A stretch of DNA of 64,000 nt from Rhodovarius crocodyli (GCF_004005855.1 NZ_SACL01000001.1:372001-436000), one strand, 5' to 3'; counted from the stretch's first letter, positions 18,501 to 26,995 are shown. Notes: generated by a model not told the origin, from the sequence alone. Numbers and translations: made by a program.

Positions 18501-19306
18501 ATCTCGGCGTCATCCGGGAAGCGCCGCATGTAGGCGTCCAGCTGCGGCGCCATGGCCGGATCGCTCGCGGACCACACCAGCGCCTGCCGCCAGGCGGCAC
18601 GGGCCTCGGTGCCCACCTCCGGGCTGTCGACCAGTTGGGACAGGCGGCGGATGCCCTCCGCGCGGGACGTCGCGTTGAAGGTCAGGTTCTGGGCGAAGGC
18701 CAGCCTGGCGCGGGCGCCGGCATTGGGCGCCTCGGCCAGGCGCTGCAGGCCCTGCGTGGCCTCGCCCCGGCCCGAGGTCGTGCCCGACAGCACCGCGTAG
18801 TATTCCTGGGTGTAGGGCTCGATGGGCCCGGCCTGGCCGAAGGCGGCACGATAACGCTGCACAGCCTCGTCATTGCGGCCCTCACGCGCCAAGGCGCGGG
18901 CCTGCTCGATCACGTTGCGGTCGATGGAGGCGCCGCGCACGGCGCTCTCGGCCTGGGCGCGCAGTTCGGGTGAAGCGCCTGCCTCCCGCAGCCGCGCCTC
19001 ATAGGCGGCGGCGGCGGCGCGGTTTTCCTGAAGGGCCGCGACGCGGGCCGCGACCGCCAGGGCCTGGGTGTTGCGCGGCTCGGCCGACAGCGCGCGCTCG
19101 ATCGCGCTGGCGGCCAGGTCGGCGCGGTTCTGCGCCAGCCAGCGTTCCGCCTGCCGGATCAGGATGACGACCGGGCCGGACGTCGCCGCCGGCGCCGCCT
19201 GCTCCGTCGTGGCCGGCTGGGCTTCGGCGCGATGACCGGTGGTGACCCCCACCACCAGGCCCAGCGCCCCGCCCATCAGCGGCCCGAAATGCAGAATTCC
19301 CCTCAT
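15542..19306 (-). CDS. bcsC: Cellulose synthase outer membrane subunit BcsC
   Basis: The 1254-residue protein carries a signal peptide (residues about 1-29, ending HRAEA). A long array of TPR repeats follows, to about residue 800 (for example NPNDADALGGMGIVRLREG). The C-terminal 350 residues are an aromatic-rich beta-barrel (YAGGGYSIYEGEG, LRYRIGATVGYAAWRE) ending in Phe, as outer membrane porins do. BcsC guides the glucan chain through the periplasm and across the outer membrane. It follows the fused bcsAB gene by 111 bases on the same strand. Length and order match known BcsC proteins of acetic acid bacteria. Confidence 0.93.
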   Translation of the reverse strand: MRGILHFGPLMGGALGLVVGVTTGHRAEAQPATTEQAAPAATSGPVVILIRQAERWLAQNRADLAASAIERALSAEPRNTQALAVAARVAALQENRAAAAAYEARLREAGASPELRAQAESAVRGASIDRNVIEQARALAREGRNDEAVQRYRAAFGQAGPIEPYTQEYYAVLSGTTSGRGEATQGLQRLAEAPNAGARARLAFAQNLTFNATSRAEGIRRLSQLVDSPEVGTEARAAWRQALVWSASDPAMAPQLDAYMRRFPDDAEIRNARAAVPAPAAPDPGFASRREGFERLEGGSLRDATRQFEAALAANPNDADALGGMGIVRLREGKPAEARTLLERAIALAPDRARNWQGALDGASYGLELAQGRAALRANRLDEADNLLRTALRREVQDRTDAESALGELLLRRNDPAAAEQRFRAALARRPGFPPAQQGLNQALRAQGRAPEGPVRSVAAPSAGPADAGGVAPTGGEAGRLRAEAARLDDPGVSAALLRQASEMAPTDPWIKLDLARALRRQGRGTEARQLVEDQANRSARRDDFYAAALLADEDDRPADAEAWLARIPPASRTADMSRLSARLRANTEVQRAVAQLGSRAGTANGRTQLLTLAARPDPSGGTGAAVIRALGNAGDRVGAGEAARVAEAANRNAGASMRLALAGALLSAGLENEAAALADSAEGSNPTADQRRDIVSIRQGIAIRSSDRLNQEGRQAQAFEALRPVLERDAENPGAQLALARLYQGARQPAESLRIAEGVLARNPRDISARQGAIDAAIALRDRARAERLLSEAQELSPRDSRVTLMEARVARAFNQESRALRALELAGQQRQAELGRPTGTVLGGGTPGTASQGLQNPFASAATPLQQISAAPASNDPVQREIAQEVASMQQAVAAQWTASAGIRQRSGQSGLDRLLEISAPVSAEITPGGIGGRLTATVTGVSLQAGNLPVARRTQDGFGSNAAYGSSQSPRSSASGAMLGIAYQLGDHFRMDIGSSPLGFAYGTQVLGGIEFAPQLGNVRLRVTGERRSVTDSMLSWAGQRDAIQGRHWGQVVRSGGRAQIEVPVREGYVYAGGGYSIYEGEGVADNNRFEAGAGFSYPFIRGPEGTLTGGLDLVYFGFERNLRFFSLGHGGYYSPQSFAALNLPVDYRSNLGDLRYRIGATVGYAAWRENSSPIFPTDPTLQGLVEARARTDSTVLTRYAGQSRQNFIGNLRADLDYPITSGINVGASVRYDKSANWDETRVMMRLNGRF

Positions 19307-19417
19307 TACCCTTGGTCCCCTCGGCGACCGGCGGCACGCTGCCTTCCCGCTGCTCCCCCCGGAGCAATCGGAAATTCCCCGTGCATCGAGCCGTTCCTGT
19401 CGTCGCCGTTAGTCATG

Positions 19418-22400
19418 TCACGCCTGATCCCGCGCCCGCAACCGCGAAAGTGCGCGACGCCGCAGGCTCCAATACGCGGGAATTCCTATCAAAGCCCCAC
19501 CAAGGAACAGAATGATCAGCGCCCGCAGCGGATTCTGCCCCGCCCAATGCTGGGCCCACAGATACCAGGGCAGCCGCCCCACCCAGTAGGGATCGGCCAC
19601 CGTATAGGCCTCTGCCCGGCCGCCCGCGAGCAGGACGGTATCGCCCCGGATGCTGGGCAGCAGCGTCGGGTCGCGCAGGGCCGAGACCACGCCGCCGATG
19701 GCAGCCGGCGTCGCGCCGCTGACCACGACGACGCTGCGGCCGGAGGCGAGCGCGCTCTGCGCGCCCAGCAGCACGCCCATGCCTTCGCCGCCCGCCTCGT
19801 TCACGGCGGCGGCGGCACGGCTGCGGTCGGCGGCACTCGGCGCGTCCCACAGCACGTTGCGCAGGTGCTGCATGGTGTCCGGCAGGGCCAGGGTGATGCG
19901 GTCCCCGTCCTGGCGCACCGGGCTGTCGCGCAGCAGCGTGCCGAGCGTGGGCTGGCGCGACAGCGTGCCGATCACCAGCAGGTCACGGTCGCCCAGGCTG
20001 CGCAGGCCGGTGGGCGGGGCAACCTGCACGCCCGTCGCGGGCAGGCCCGTGATGGCGGACAGCCAGCCGACCATGTCCAGATAGGCCTGGGTCTCGACCA
20101 CATTCGGCCGCTCAGGCAGCACCACGGCGGTGCCCGACAGGTCCGCCATGCGGGTGAACGGGAAGCCGGAGGAGGCGAAGTAGCCCAGGTTCGGCATGCG
20201 CGCGAAGCGATGCGCGCCGGTCAGGTCGATGGTGCTCTCGGGGTCGATCGAGGCCTGGATGTCGCCCGGCACGGCGGCGCATTCGCCCCGGTTCATCGGG
20301 CGCATGTCGAAGCGCAGCTGCAGCTCGTCCTGGCCCAGCAGCAGATAGGGCGGGATGGCGAAGCGGCCGCGCCGCATCTCGCTGCCCAGCCCCAGCTGGG
20401 TGTGCAGCGTGTCCATCACCCAGCTCATCACCCCCGGCGGCTCGGCCAGGGTAAAGCTGCGCAGATAGGTGCCGGAAACGGCGGCATCCAGCCGCGAGGT
20501 CGCGACATCGATCACCGGCCCCTGCGGCGCGATGAAGCCGATGCGGGCCGGAAAGCCCCGCCCGCGCCAGGTGTACAGGTCGGGCGCCGTGCGCAGCGGC
20601 AGGCGCAGCGGCCCGGGCTGGTAGCCATGGGCCGTCAACTCCTCACGCGGGACGACGGCGCCGATGCGGATGGGCTGGTCCGTGCGCAGCCAGCGCGGCG
20701 CGTCATAGGGCTGGCGCGCGGCCAGCTGCGGGGCGGCGACGCGCGCCACCTCCCCGGCCAGGGCCTGGCGGGAGGCGACGAGCGCCAGGGCGGCGGTCGC
20801 CACCTCGGCCTCGGTCCGCCCGCCGATGACCAGCAGCGTGCCGAACTGGTCCTGCGGGTGGGCCACCAGGGCCAGCGTCGGCCCCTCGAAGCGCGGCAGC
20901 GTGACACCCGGCACCGTATCAGCGCCGGCCGCCAGCACCACGGCATCGCCGCGCGGCGGAATGACGCGCTCCACCGGGAAGCGGGCGCCGCGGTAATCGG
21001 CCTGCACCGCGAACCAGCTGGCGGCGATGCCGGCGGCCCGCAGCCCGGCCGGGCCGGTGGATTCCGGGATCACGACCGGCAGCGTCAGTGAGCCGCGCAG
21101 CACGCGCCGGTCGAACAGCGGCTCCGGCAGGCGGGCCAGGTCGCGTGTCGGCGGAATGCGCTCGATGCGCATGCGCACCGTCGAAAGGTCGGACACGGTG
21201 GCATAGAGCAGGCCCGAGAGCGGGTCGTTGCACTCCGCGGTGTACTGGCCGCTGAAGCGGAAGTTCAGGCGGTTGACCTCGGCGAAGAACAGCGGGTCCA
21301 GCGGGAACTCCAGCGGCCCGAAGCCCTGGCGCGCGGGCTCAACCGGGATGTTGCCCACGAACTGCTCGTTCAGGGAGATGGCGATCTGGCTGCGGTCCGG
21401 GATCAGCCGGGCCGAGACCCCGCCATTCACCGTCAGCCGCGCATCGGTCACCACCTCATCGGCGCGCAGGCCGAACAGCACGCCCTGCAGGTCCGCGATG
21501 CCGCGCAGCTGCATGGGGCCGGAAAGGCCGAGCTCACGCAGGGTGCGCGTCACGATACGCGCGCCTTCGGGCAATGTCTCGGGCGCGTTGGCCGCGCGCG
21601 GCGGGGCGGGCACGGCCAGGGCGGGCGGCACGGCGCCGGGGTCCGCCGGCACGACGACCGGGCCGGCGGCAGGTGCCGGCACCTGTGCCGCGGCGGGCGC
21701 CGCCAGCAGCGCCAGGGCCAGGGCGGCCGCGATCTGCCCGGCGCGGCGGGGCTGGACGACGTCGGTCACGCGCACCGGGGCCTGGGGTGCGGCCGCCGTG
21801 ACGGCCGCAGGGCGCGGCGCCTTGGTGACGATGCCGAAGCGATAGCGCCGCACGGCGGCATCGGCCGTGGCCAGCACCACATTCGCCAGGGAGCGCAGCG
21901 GCCGGTCCTCGGGCCAGTCGTCCCAATGCAGCCAGGCATCGGGGCGGCCGAAGAAGGCGCGGGCGACGGCGGCCTCGTCGGCCACGCCGTCGAGCTCGAA
22001 TTCCAGATACAGCATATGCTCCACGGTGCGCACGACATGCGCCTTCAGGGGGATCACCTCGCCCGTCACTTCCAGCGCGACTTCCAGCTTCTCATCGTCC
22101 TCGAGCCCGGCGGCGGCGGTCAGCGCCATGGACATGCCCGACAGGGAGAGGTTGTCGCAGGCGCCCTTCACCACCCGGCCGTCGGCGCGGATGATGGTCG
22201 CCGGGATCTCGGTATCGACGCGGTGGCGGATGCGCATCTGCTCGCGCTCTCGCCCCACCGCCACGCTGGCGCCGAGCGGAATGAGGCACATGCCCGCCCA
22301 GATGGTGTTCAGCAGATAGGCGCGGAAATCCAGGCTGTTGGTGTCGGACACGATGGTGCCGTAGACGCCGATGCAGAAGCCCGCGAACACCAGCACCAGC

Positions 22401-23908
22401 AGCACCAGGTTCGGCGCCACGGCCTTGAAGTCCAGGTAGCCCGCTTCCAGCACGCCGCCCTTGTCGGTCACGTTGAACTTGCCCTTGCGGGGGTCCCACA
22501 GGGTCAGCAGCGTGACGGGCACCAGCGGCACGGCCAGCGAGGCCTCATAGATCTCGGACCAGAAGCTGTGCCGGTGCCGGCCGTTCAGCCGTGCCGTGGT
22601 GGCCACCGCATGGAACAGGTGGCTGCCGGCATAGGCCATGATGGCCAGCGGGCTCGCCGCGATCACGCTTTCGCCGAAGAACAGGAAGGCGAGCGGCGAG
22701 GTGAGGAAGATCAGCCGCGGCAAGGCGAACAGGAAGCCGAAACCCGCGATGAAGTAGCAGAATCGCTGCATCCATTTCAGGTTCTTGGCGAACAGCGTGT
22801 TCTCCAGCCGCATGATCTGGATCATGCCACGCGCCCATCGCATGCGCTGGCCGATGTGCAGCGCCAGGCGCTCCGTCGCCAAGCCCGCCGCCAGCGGCAC
22901 CCGCAGATAGGCGGTGTGCCAGCCCAGCTGCTGCATCTTCAGCGCGCAGTGGCAGTCCTCGGTCACGGTGGTGTGGGGCACGCCGCCCACCTGCTCCAGC
23001 GCGGTCCGCCGCAGCACGGCGCAGGAGCCGCAGAAGAAGGCAGCGTTCCACAGGTCGTTGCCCTGCTGGATGGTGCCGTAGAACAGCAGGCCCTCATTCG
23101 GCACCGGGCGCTTGCGGGCCAGGTTACGCTCGAAGGGATCGGGGCTGTAGAAATGGTGCGGCGTCTGGACGATGCCGATGCGCCGGTCGCGCAGGAACCA
23201 GCCCAGGGTGAACTGCAGGAAGGCGCGGGTGGGCGCGTGGTCGCAGTCGAAGATGGCGATGAACTCGCCGTTCGTGTGCTCCATCGCGTGGTTCAGGTTG
23301 CCGGCCTTGGCCCCCTTGTTGTCGGGGCGGATGATGTAGCCGCAGCCTGCCTCCTGCGCGAACTGGCGGAACTCCGGACGGCGGCCGTCATCCAGGATCC
23401 AGACGTTCATCTTGTCGCGCGGGTAGTCCATGTTCATGGCGGCCAGCACGGTGGGGCGCACCAGGTCCAGGCTCTCGTTATAGGTGGGCACATAGACGTC
23501 CACCGTGGGCCACAGCGCGGGGTCGGCCGGCAGGGGCACCGGCTTGCGGTTCAGCGGCCAGCTGGTCTGGATATAGCTCAGCGCCATCAGGATGCCGGCA
23601 TACAGCTCCGCGACGAAAAGCCCGCCGCCCAGGAAGGTCTGCAGCGCGGTCTCGAACTCCAGCGTCTCGGTCAGGCGCCAGTAGAGGTAGCGGCTGGTGA
23701 CCATGATGGAGACGAAGACCAGCACCATGCCCACCTTGCGGGAGGCATAGCGGTTCAGCACCAGGAACACGGCGATGCCGGCCAGCGTCAGCCAGGCCTG
23801 GCCCTCCGCCTCCATCGGCAGGGTGACGAAGGCCAGCGCCAGGACGAGGCCCAGCGCCACCGCCCCCCACTTCTTGATCAGCTGGAACAGGGAGAGCGGA
23901 TGGATCAA
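19418..23908 (-). CDS. bcsAB: Fused cellulose synthase catalytic and regulatory subunits (BcsA-BcsB)
   Basis: One 1496-residue polypeptide. The BcsA part (about 1-720) has eight or so membrane helices and the GT2 residues ILDDG (about 171), FDCDHA (about 218), VTEDCH (about 313) and QRMRW (about 354). A PilZ domain follows (RIRHR near 558, then DNLSLSGMSM), which binds cyclic di-GMP. A hydrophobic segment near residues 725-745, resembling a former signal peptide, leads into BcsB (carbohydrate-binding repeats, C-terminal membrane helix near 1465). It polymerises UDP-glucose and extrudes cellulose. The start is a TTG four bases after the bcsQ stop; no upstream ATG fits. The fusion matches AcsAB of Komagataeibacter. 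Confidence 0.95.
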   Translation of the reverse strand: MIHPLSLFQLIKKWGAVALGLVLALAFVTLPMEAEGQAWLTLAGIAVFLVLNRYASRKVGMVLVFVSIMVTSRYLYWRLTETLEFETALQTFLGGGLFVAELYAGILMALSYIQTSWPLNRKPVPLPADPALWPTVDVYVPTYNESLDLVRPTVLAAMNMDYPRDKMNVWILDDGRRPEFRQFAQEAGCGYIIRPDNKGAKAGNLNHAMEHTNGEFIAIFDCDHAPTRAFLQFTLGWFLRDRRIGIVQTPHHFYSPDPFERNLARKRPVPNEGLLFYGTIQQGNDLWNAAFFCGSCAVLRRTALEQVGGVPHTTVTEDCHCALKMQQLGWHTAYLRVPLAAGLATERLALHIGQRMRWARGMIQIMRLENTLFAKNLKWMQRFCYFIAGFGFLFALPRLIFLTSPLAFLFFGESVIAASPLAIMAYAGSHLFHAVATTARLNGRHRHSFWSEIYEASLAVPLVPVTLLTLWDPRKGKFNVTDKGGVLEAGYLDFKAVAPNLVLLVLVFAGFCIGVYGTIVSDTNSLDFRAYLLNTIWAGMCLIPLGASVAVGREREQMRIRHRVDTEIPATIIRADGRVVKGACDNLSLSGMSMALTAAAGLEDDEKLEVALEVTGEVIPLKAHVVRTVEHMLYLEFELDGVADEAAVARAFFGRPDAWLHWDDWPEDRPLRSLANVVLATADAAVRRYRFGIVTKAPRPAAVTAAAPQAPVRVTDVVQPRRAGQIAAALALALLAAPAAAQVPAPAAGPVVVPADPGAVPPALAVPAPPRAANAPETLPEGARIVTRTLRELGLSGPMQLRGIADLQGVLFGLRADEVVTDARLTVNGGVSARLIPDRSQIAISLNEQFVGNIPVEPARQGFGPLEFPLDPLFFAEVNRLNFRFSGQYTAECNDPLSGLLYATVSDLSTVRMRIERIPPTRDLARLPEPLFDRRVLRGSLTLPVVIPESTGPAGLRAAGIAASWFAVQADYRGARFPVERVIPPRGDAVVLAAGADTVPGVTLPRFEGPTLALVAHPQDQFGTLLVIGGRTEAEVATAALALVASRQALAGEVARVAAPQLAARQPYDAPRWLRTDQPIRIGAVVPREELTAHGYQPGPLRLPLRTAPDLYTWRGRGFPARIGFIAPQGPVIDVATSRLDAAVSGTYLRSFTLAEPPGVMSWVMDTLHTQLGLGSEMRRGRFAIPPYLLLGQDELQLRFDMRPMNRGECAAVPGDIQASIDPESTIDLTGAHRFARMPNLGYFASSGFPFTRMADLSGTAVVLPERPNVVETQAYLDMVGWLSAITGLPATGVQVAPPTGLRSLGDRDLLVIGTLSRQPTLGTLLRDSPVRQDGDRITLALPDTMQHLRNVLWDAPSAADRSRAAAAVNEAGGEGMGVLLGAQSALASGRSVVVVSGATPAAIGGVVSALRDPTLLPSIRGDTVLLAGGRAEAYTVADPYWVGRLPWYLWAQHWAGQNPLRALIILFLGGALIGIPAYWSLRRRALSRLRARDQA

Positions 23909-23912
23909 GGCC

Positions 23913-24728
23913 TCATGCCCCCCATTCGTTCAGGGCGGAGAAGCCACCGCTGCGCCTTTCGCCGGGGCGGCGCAGCTGGGTGCGGCGGATGAAGGCATCG
24001 GCCAGCACGGCCATGTCCTCGGCGGCGCCGCGGCCGCCCTCCGTCAGCAGGCGCTTGCTGGCCAGGGCCTCCATCACGGCGGCATCCCGCGCGACGACGC
24101 CCAGCAGCCGGTGCCCCAGCGTCTTGGTCGCGAGGTCGAGCACCGCCTCCGGCAGGGGCGCGCCCCGCTCGAACTGGTTGATCACGACCATGGATTTCTC
24201 GGCCAGGCGCTCGATCAGGCTGCCGCGCCCCATGAACCGGCCGGAGACGATCTGCGGCATCAGGCTGGCGCTGCCGCCATCGGCCAGCAGCACCACCAGC
24301 ATGTGGTCGATCAGCGGATACAGCGAGGCGAGCGCGGCGCTGGGCCCGGGCGGGCTGTCCACCAGCACCAGCAGTTCGGGGTCCTTCAGCATCTCGCGCA
24401 CCGGCTCGGCCAGCAGGCCGGGGTCCTGGGCCAGGGCGGTCTGGATATCCAGCACCTCGGCCGGGTCGGCAGCGCCATAGGGCAGCAGCTGCACGCCGAA
24501 ATCGGTGTGGCGCAGGGATTGGCGCCAGTTTCCGCGCTCCGACAGATGCGCCAGGAAGCCGCCCTCGTCGCGGATGGATACGCCCAGGTGCAGACGCAGG
24601 GCGTTCTGCGGGTCCAGGTCCATGGCCAGCACCCTGTAGCCCTTGGCGGCGAGAAGGGCCGCGAGATGCGCTGTCAGGGTGGTCTTGCCTACGCCCCCCT
24701 TGGGAGAGGCCACGGCGATCAAAGGCAT
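23913..24728 (-). CDS. bcsQ: Cellulose biosynthesis ATPase BcsQ
   Basis: A 271-residue MinD/ParA-type ATPase. The deviant Walker A motif is ASPKGGVGKTTLTAHL (residues about 7-22), the Walker B region VLVDSPPGPS lies near residue 125, and DLDPQNALRLHLG is the family-specific stretch after strand two. BcsQ localises or assembles the cellulose secretion machine at the cell envelope. It lies between the proline-rich protein gene (seven-base gap) and the TTG of bcsAB (four-base gap), so all are probably one transcript. Confidence 0.92.
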   Translation of the reverse strand: MPLIAVASPKGGVGKTTLTAHLAALLAAKGYRVLAMDLDPQNALRLHLGVSIRDEGGFLAHLSERGNWRQSLRHTDFGVQLLPYGAADPAEVLDIQTALAQDPGLLAEPVREMLKDPELLVLVDSPPGPSAALASLYPLIDHMLVVLLADGGSASLMPQIVSGRFMGRGSLIERLAEKSMVVINQFERGAPLPEAVLDLATKTLGHRLLGVVARDAAVMEALASKRLLTEGGRGAAEDMAVLADAFIRRTQLRRPGERRSGGFSALNEWGA

Positions 24729-24735
24729 CCGATAG

Positions 24736-25182
24736 TCATCCGTTCTGATGGCGCCGGATCTCGGCGGAGATGTCGTCGAGCAGCGCGAAGTCGCGTGCGG
24801 GGCGGGGGGCCGGCTGTGGGGGCTGGGGCTGGGGCGGCGGGGCCGCAGCCACGACCGGCGCGGGCAGGACGGGGATGGGCGCTACCGGCAGCGGCGCGGG
24901 CGGGGGTGAGGCCGGGGGTGGGGCCGGGTCGGCCGCCGCCTGGGGCGGCCATTCCAGCACCGGCTCTGCACGGCCGGCCCGTTCGGCGGCTTCCTCGGCC
25001 GCGGTCGGGAAGGGAAGCTCAAGCGCCGGCGCTTCCTCCACCGGCGCATCGGCGACGATGACCGGTTCCGCAGGCGGCTCGGGCTCCATGGCCGGGGCCT
25101 CGAAGGTCACGGGTGGAAACGCCATGTAGCGGAAGCCCTGCAGGGCGCAGCTGGCGGCCACATTGGCTATTTCCCGCTGCAT
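24736..25182 (-). CDS. Proline-rich first protein of the cellulose operon (BcsP/BcsR-like)
   Basis: A 148-residue protein. A short N-terminal segment is followed by a low-complexity middle of Pro, Ala and Glu (residues about 24-130) and a charged C-terminal helix (FALLDDISAEIRRHQ). No signal peptide or membrane segment is seen, so it is cytosolic. AGGAGG lies ten bases before the ATG. Its place directly upstream of bcsQ suggests the role of the small accessory proteins BcsP or BcsR, which regulate synthase assembly; that is inference from position, as the sequence itself shows only composition. Confidence 0.75.
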   Translation of the reverse strand: MQREIANVAASCALQGFRYMAFPPVTFEAPAMEPEPPAEPVIVADAPVEEAPALELPFPTAAEEAAERAGRAEPVLEWPPQAAADPAPPPASPPPAPLPVAPIPVLPAPVVAAAPPPQPQPPQPAPRPARDFALLDDISAEIRRHQNG

Positions 25183-25198
25183 CGCGCCCTAGCCTCCT

Positions 25199-25260
25199 GC
25201 TTTGCGACATTCCGTATCCAGTAATGCACCGGAACTTACCAGTTCCGGAAGCCGCAAAGC
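25199..25260 (-). promoter_or_regulatory. Nested hairpin in the cellulose operon leader
   Basis: An outer perfect eight-base stem (25199-25206 with 25253-25260, GCUUUGCG/CGCAAAGC in the transcript) encloses an inner perfect eight-base stem with a four-base loop (25229-25236 with 25241-25248, CCGGAACU/AGUUCCGG). The outer stem ends exactly where the AGGAGG of the first bcs gene begins (25193-25198), so folding could affect ribosome access. It may instead be an operator in DNA. Confidence 0.55.
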
Positions 25261-25456
25261 ACGCCGCGGCATGTCTCGGAACATCCCATTCCCTTTATGC
25301 TGCACCGCAATAAAAAATGCCTTGCGTCCGAAGCGTTACAGCCATATGAAGCCGCTAGGGCAGGAAACCTGTCGTGTCGCCGTCATGGCACCACGCAGCT
25401 TCCCGCCTTGTTTTGGGGGTGAATGCCGCACGGGCCGTGACTGAAAAGGGGCTCGT

Positions 25457-26209
25457 ATGCGCCGTCGTAGTTTTCTCGCTGGTTCCGCCTTGCTGGCAGC
25501 CCCAGCCCTGTTGTCCGCTCGCCCTGCCCGCGCCGTCGTCTCGGCGCCGGAGCCCGTGGATGTCGAGCTGATCCTGGCCGTTGATGTTTCCCGCTCCGTC
25601 GATGCCGAGGAGCAGGAGATGCAGTTCAACGGCTATGCCGCCGCCTTCCGCGACCCGCGCATGATCGAGGCCTTCGTCGGCGGGCCCGTCGGCGCCATCG
25701 CGTGCACCTTCTTCACCTGGAGCGACTGGAACATCCAGGAACACCTGGTGCCCTGGATGCGCCTGGGTTCCGCCGCGGATTGCGAGCGCTTCGCCCAGGC
25801 GATCGACAACGCGCCGCGCCGGGTTCACCTCTACACCTCGATCTCGGGCGCCATCGACTATGCCGCCAACCTGTTCGGCCAGGGCTATGAGGGCACGCGC
25901 CGCGTGGTCGACATCTCGGGTGACGGCGTGAACAATTCCGGCCGCGACATCGGGCTCTCTCGCGGCGAGGCGCTGGAAAAGGGCATCATCCTGAACGGCC
26001 TCGCGGTGCTCGACCGCTCTCCGCCGCCGCCGGGCCTGATGCAGATGCAGCCGCTGGACGAGTATTACCAGGAACGCGTGATCGGCGGCCCCGGGGCCTT
26101 CGTGATGGTGGCCGAGGGCTTCGAGGCCTTCGAACCCGCCGTCCGGCGCAAGATCATCCGCGAAGTGGCCGACAACCGCGGCCCCGTGCGCGAATACGCC
26201 TTCGGCTGA
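25457..26209 (+). CDS. Exported VWA-domain protein (DUF1194 family)
   Basis: A 250-residue protein with a Tat-like signal (MRRRSFLAGSALLAAP, cleavage near residue 28). A von Willebrand factor A fold follows. The metal-ion-dependent adhesion site begins DVSRSVD near residue 40, and later pieces HLYTSISGAIDYA and VDISGDGVNNSGRD supply the Thr and Asp of that site. The family is common in alphaproteobacteria and its role is not established. It is divergent from the cellulose operon, with 274 bases between the starts, so it may share regulation with it; no functional link is shown. Confidence 0.88.
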   Translation: MRRRSFLAGSALLAAPALLSARPARAVVSAPEPVDVELILAVDVSRSVDAEEQEMQFNGYAAAFRDPRMIEAFVGGPVGAIACTFFTWSDWNIQEHLVPWMRLGSAADCERFAQAIDNAPRRVHLYTSISGAIDYAANLFGQGYEGTRRVVDISGDGVNNSGRDIGLSRGEALEKGIILNGLAVLDRSPPPPGLMQMQPLDEYYQERVIGGPGAFVMVAEGFEAFEPAVRRKIIREVADNRGPVREYAFG

Positions 26210-26214
26210 TGGAA

Positions 26215-26234
26215 GGGCGGGGCAAGCCCCGCCC
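26215..26234. terminator. Hairpin between convergent VWA and small secreted protein genes
   Basis: A perfect nine-base stem (GGGCGGGGC with GCCCCGCCC) closes a two-base AA turn between convergent stop codons, a likely bidirectional terminator. There is no U-tract. Confidence 0.6.
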
Positions 26235-26241
26235 CACCGCC

Positions 26242-26562
26242 TTACGGGAAGGCGATGTCCGTCAGGTTGCAGGTGTTCACCTGGCGGCGCTCCTGCGGCT
26301 GGCCGTTCGCCCAGACGATGCGGATGTCATTGACGCACTGGCCCTGCGGCAGCTGGATCAGGAAGGCATTGCCGACCGGCAGCACGTTGGCGCCCAGGAG
26401 ATCCTGGCCCCAGTTGGGGTCGGCCGAGGACGAGACATAGATCTCATTGATCTGCATCGCGCCGCGGTTGTTGACGCGGAAGCTGGGGTCGGTGGACTGC
26501 GCGGCCGCGGGCAGCGCGAAACCGGCGATGGCCAGGCCGGCCAGGATGGAGCGACGGATCAT
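26242..26562 (-). CDS. Small secreted protein, paralogue A
   Basis: A 106-residue protein with a Sec signal peptide (residues 1-21, ending PAAAQ). The mature part begins with DPSFRVNN and includes INEIYVSSSADPNWGQDLLG and QCVNDIRIVWANG, with two Cys residues probably disulfide-bonded. It ends ERRQVNTCNLTDIAFP. The next gene on the same strand, at 26660-26995, is a clear paralogue. The pattern of vYvSss-WG-D-LG with a late Cys pair recurs in small periplasmic proteins of alphaproteobacteria, but I know no function. Confidence 0.8.
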   Translation of the reverse strand: MIRRSILAGLAIAGFALPAAAQSTDPSFRVNNRGAMQINEIYVSSSADPNWGQDLLGANVLPVGNAFLIQLPQGQCVNDIRIVWANGQPQERRQVNTCNLTDIAFP

Positions 26563-26659
26563 GTTGGCATCCCTAGTGTTGGATTTATCATTGGTGCTTA
26601 GGCGAAATAGCCCCGAACGGCATCGCCCGATCGGGTGACGCCGTTCAAAAGCCGCAACC

Positions 26660-26995
26660 TCACTGAACGTTGATGTCCGTCAGGTTGCAGGTGTTCACCT
26701 GCCGGCGCTCCTGCGCGCGGCCGTTGGCGAAGACGATACGCAGATCGTTCACGCACTGCCCCGCCGGCAGCGAGATCACGATCGACTGGCCCGGCGGCAG
26801 AACATTCTGGCCCAGCCGGTCGCGGCCCCAGTTCTGGTCGGACGAGGACGAGACATAGACCTCGTTCACCGTCTGGCCGCTGTTGTTGTTCAGGCGGAAG
26901 TCCGGGTTGCTGGACTGCGCTGCCGCAGGAAGCGCCACGGCACAGGCGGCCACCGCCGCCAGGGCTGCGTGACGGATCGCGAATCGACGAAACAT
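26660..26995 (-). CDS. Small secreted protein, paralogue B
   Basis: A 111-residue protein with a Sec signal (residues about 1-28) and a mature part matching paralogue A in nearly every block: VNEVYVSSSSDQNWGRDRLG, QCVNDLRIVFANG, and the same ERRQVNTCNLTDI end. The ATG at 26995 was chosen because GGAGG lies nine bases upstream; the ATG at 27004 is directly fused to that site and so is unlikely. The two genes are a tandem duplication, and the last 44 coding bases before the tail differ by about one base. The function is unknown. Confidence 0.82.
   Translation of the reverse strand: MFRRFAIRHAALAAVAACAVALPAAAQSSNPDFRLNNNSGQTVNEVYVSSSSDQNWGRDRLGQNVLPPGQSIVISLPAGQCVNDLRIVFANGRAQERRQVNTCNLTDINVQ

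Noticed and set aside
15533-18973. Very long open frame on the plus strand opposite bcsC
   Set aside because: It is an effect of high GC and codon bias in the true gene: the antisense product is rich in Arg, Gly, Ala, Gln and His with no domain. bcsC on the other strand has TPR repeats and a beta-barrel.
21926-23992. Long plus-strand open frame opposite the BcsA part of bcsAB
   Set aside because: The opposite strand encodes all glycosyltransferase motifs; the antisense translation is low-complexity His/Gln/Gly-rich.
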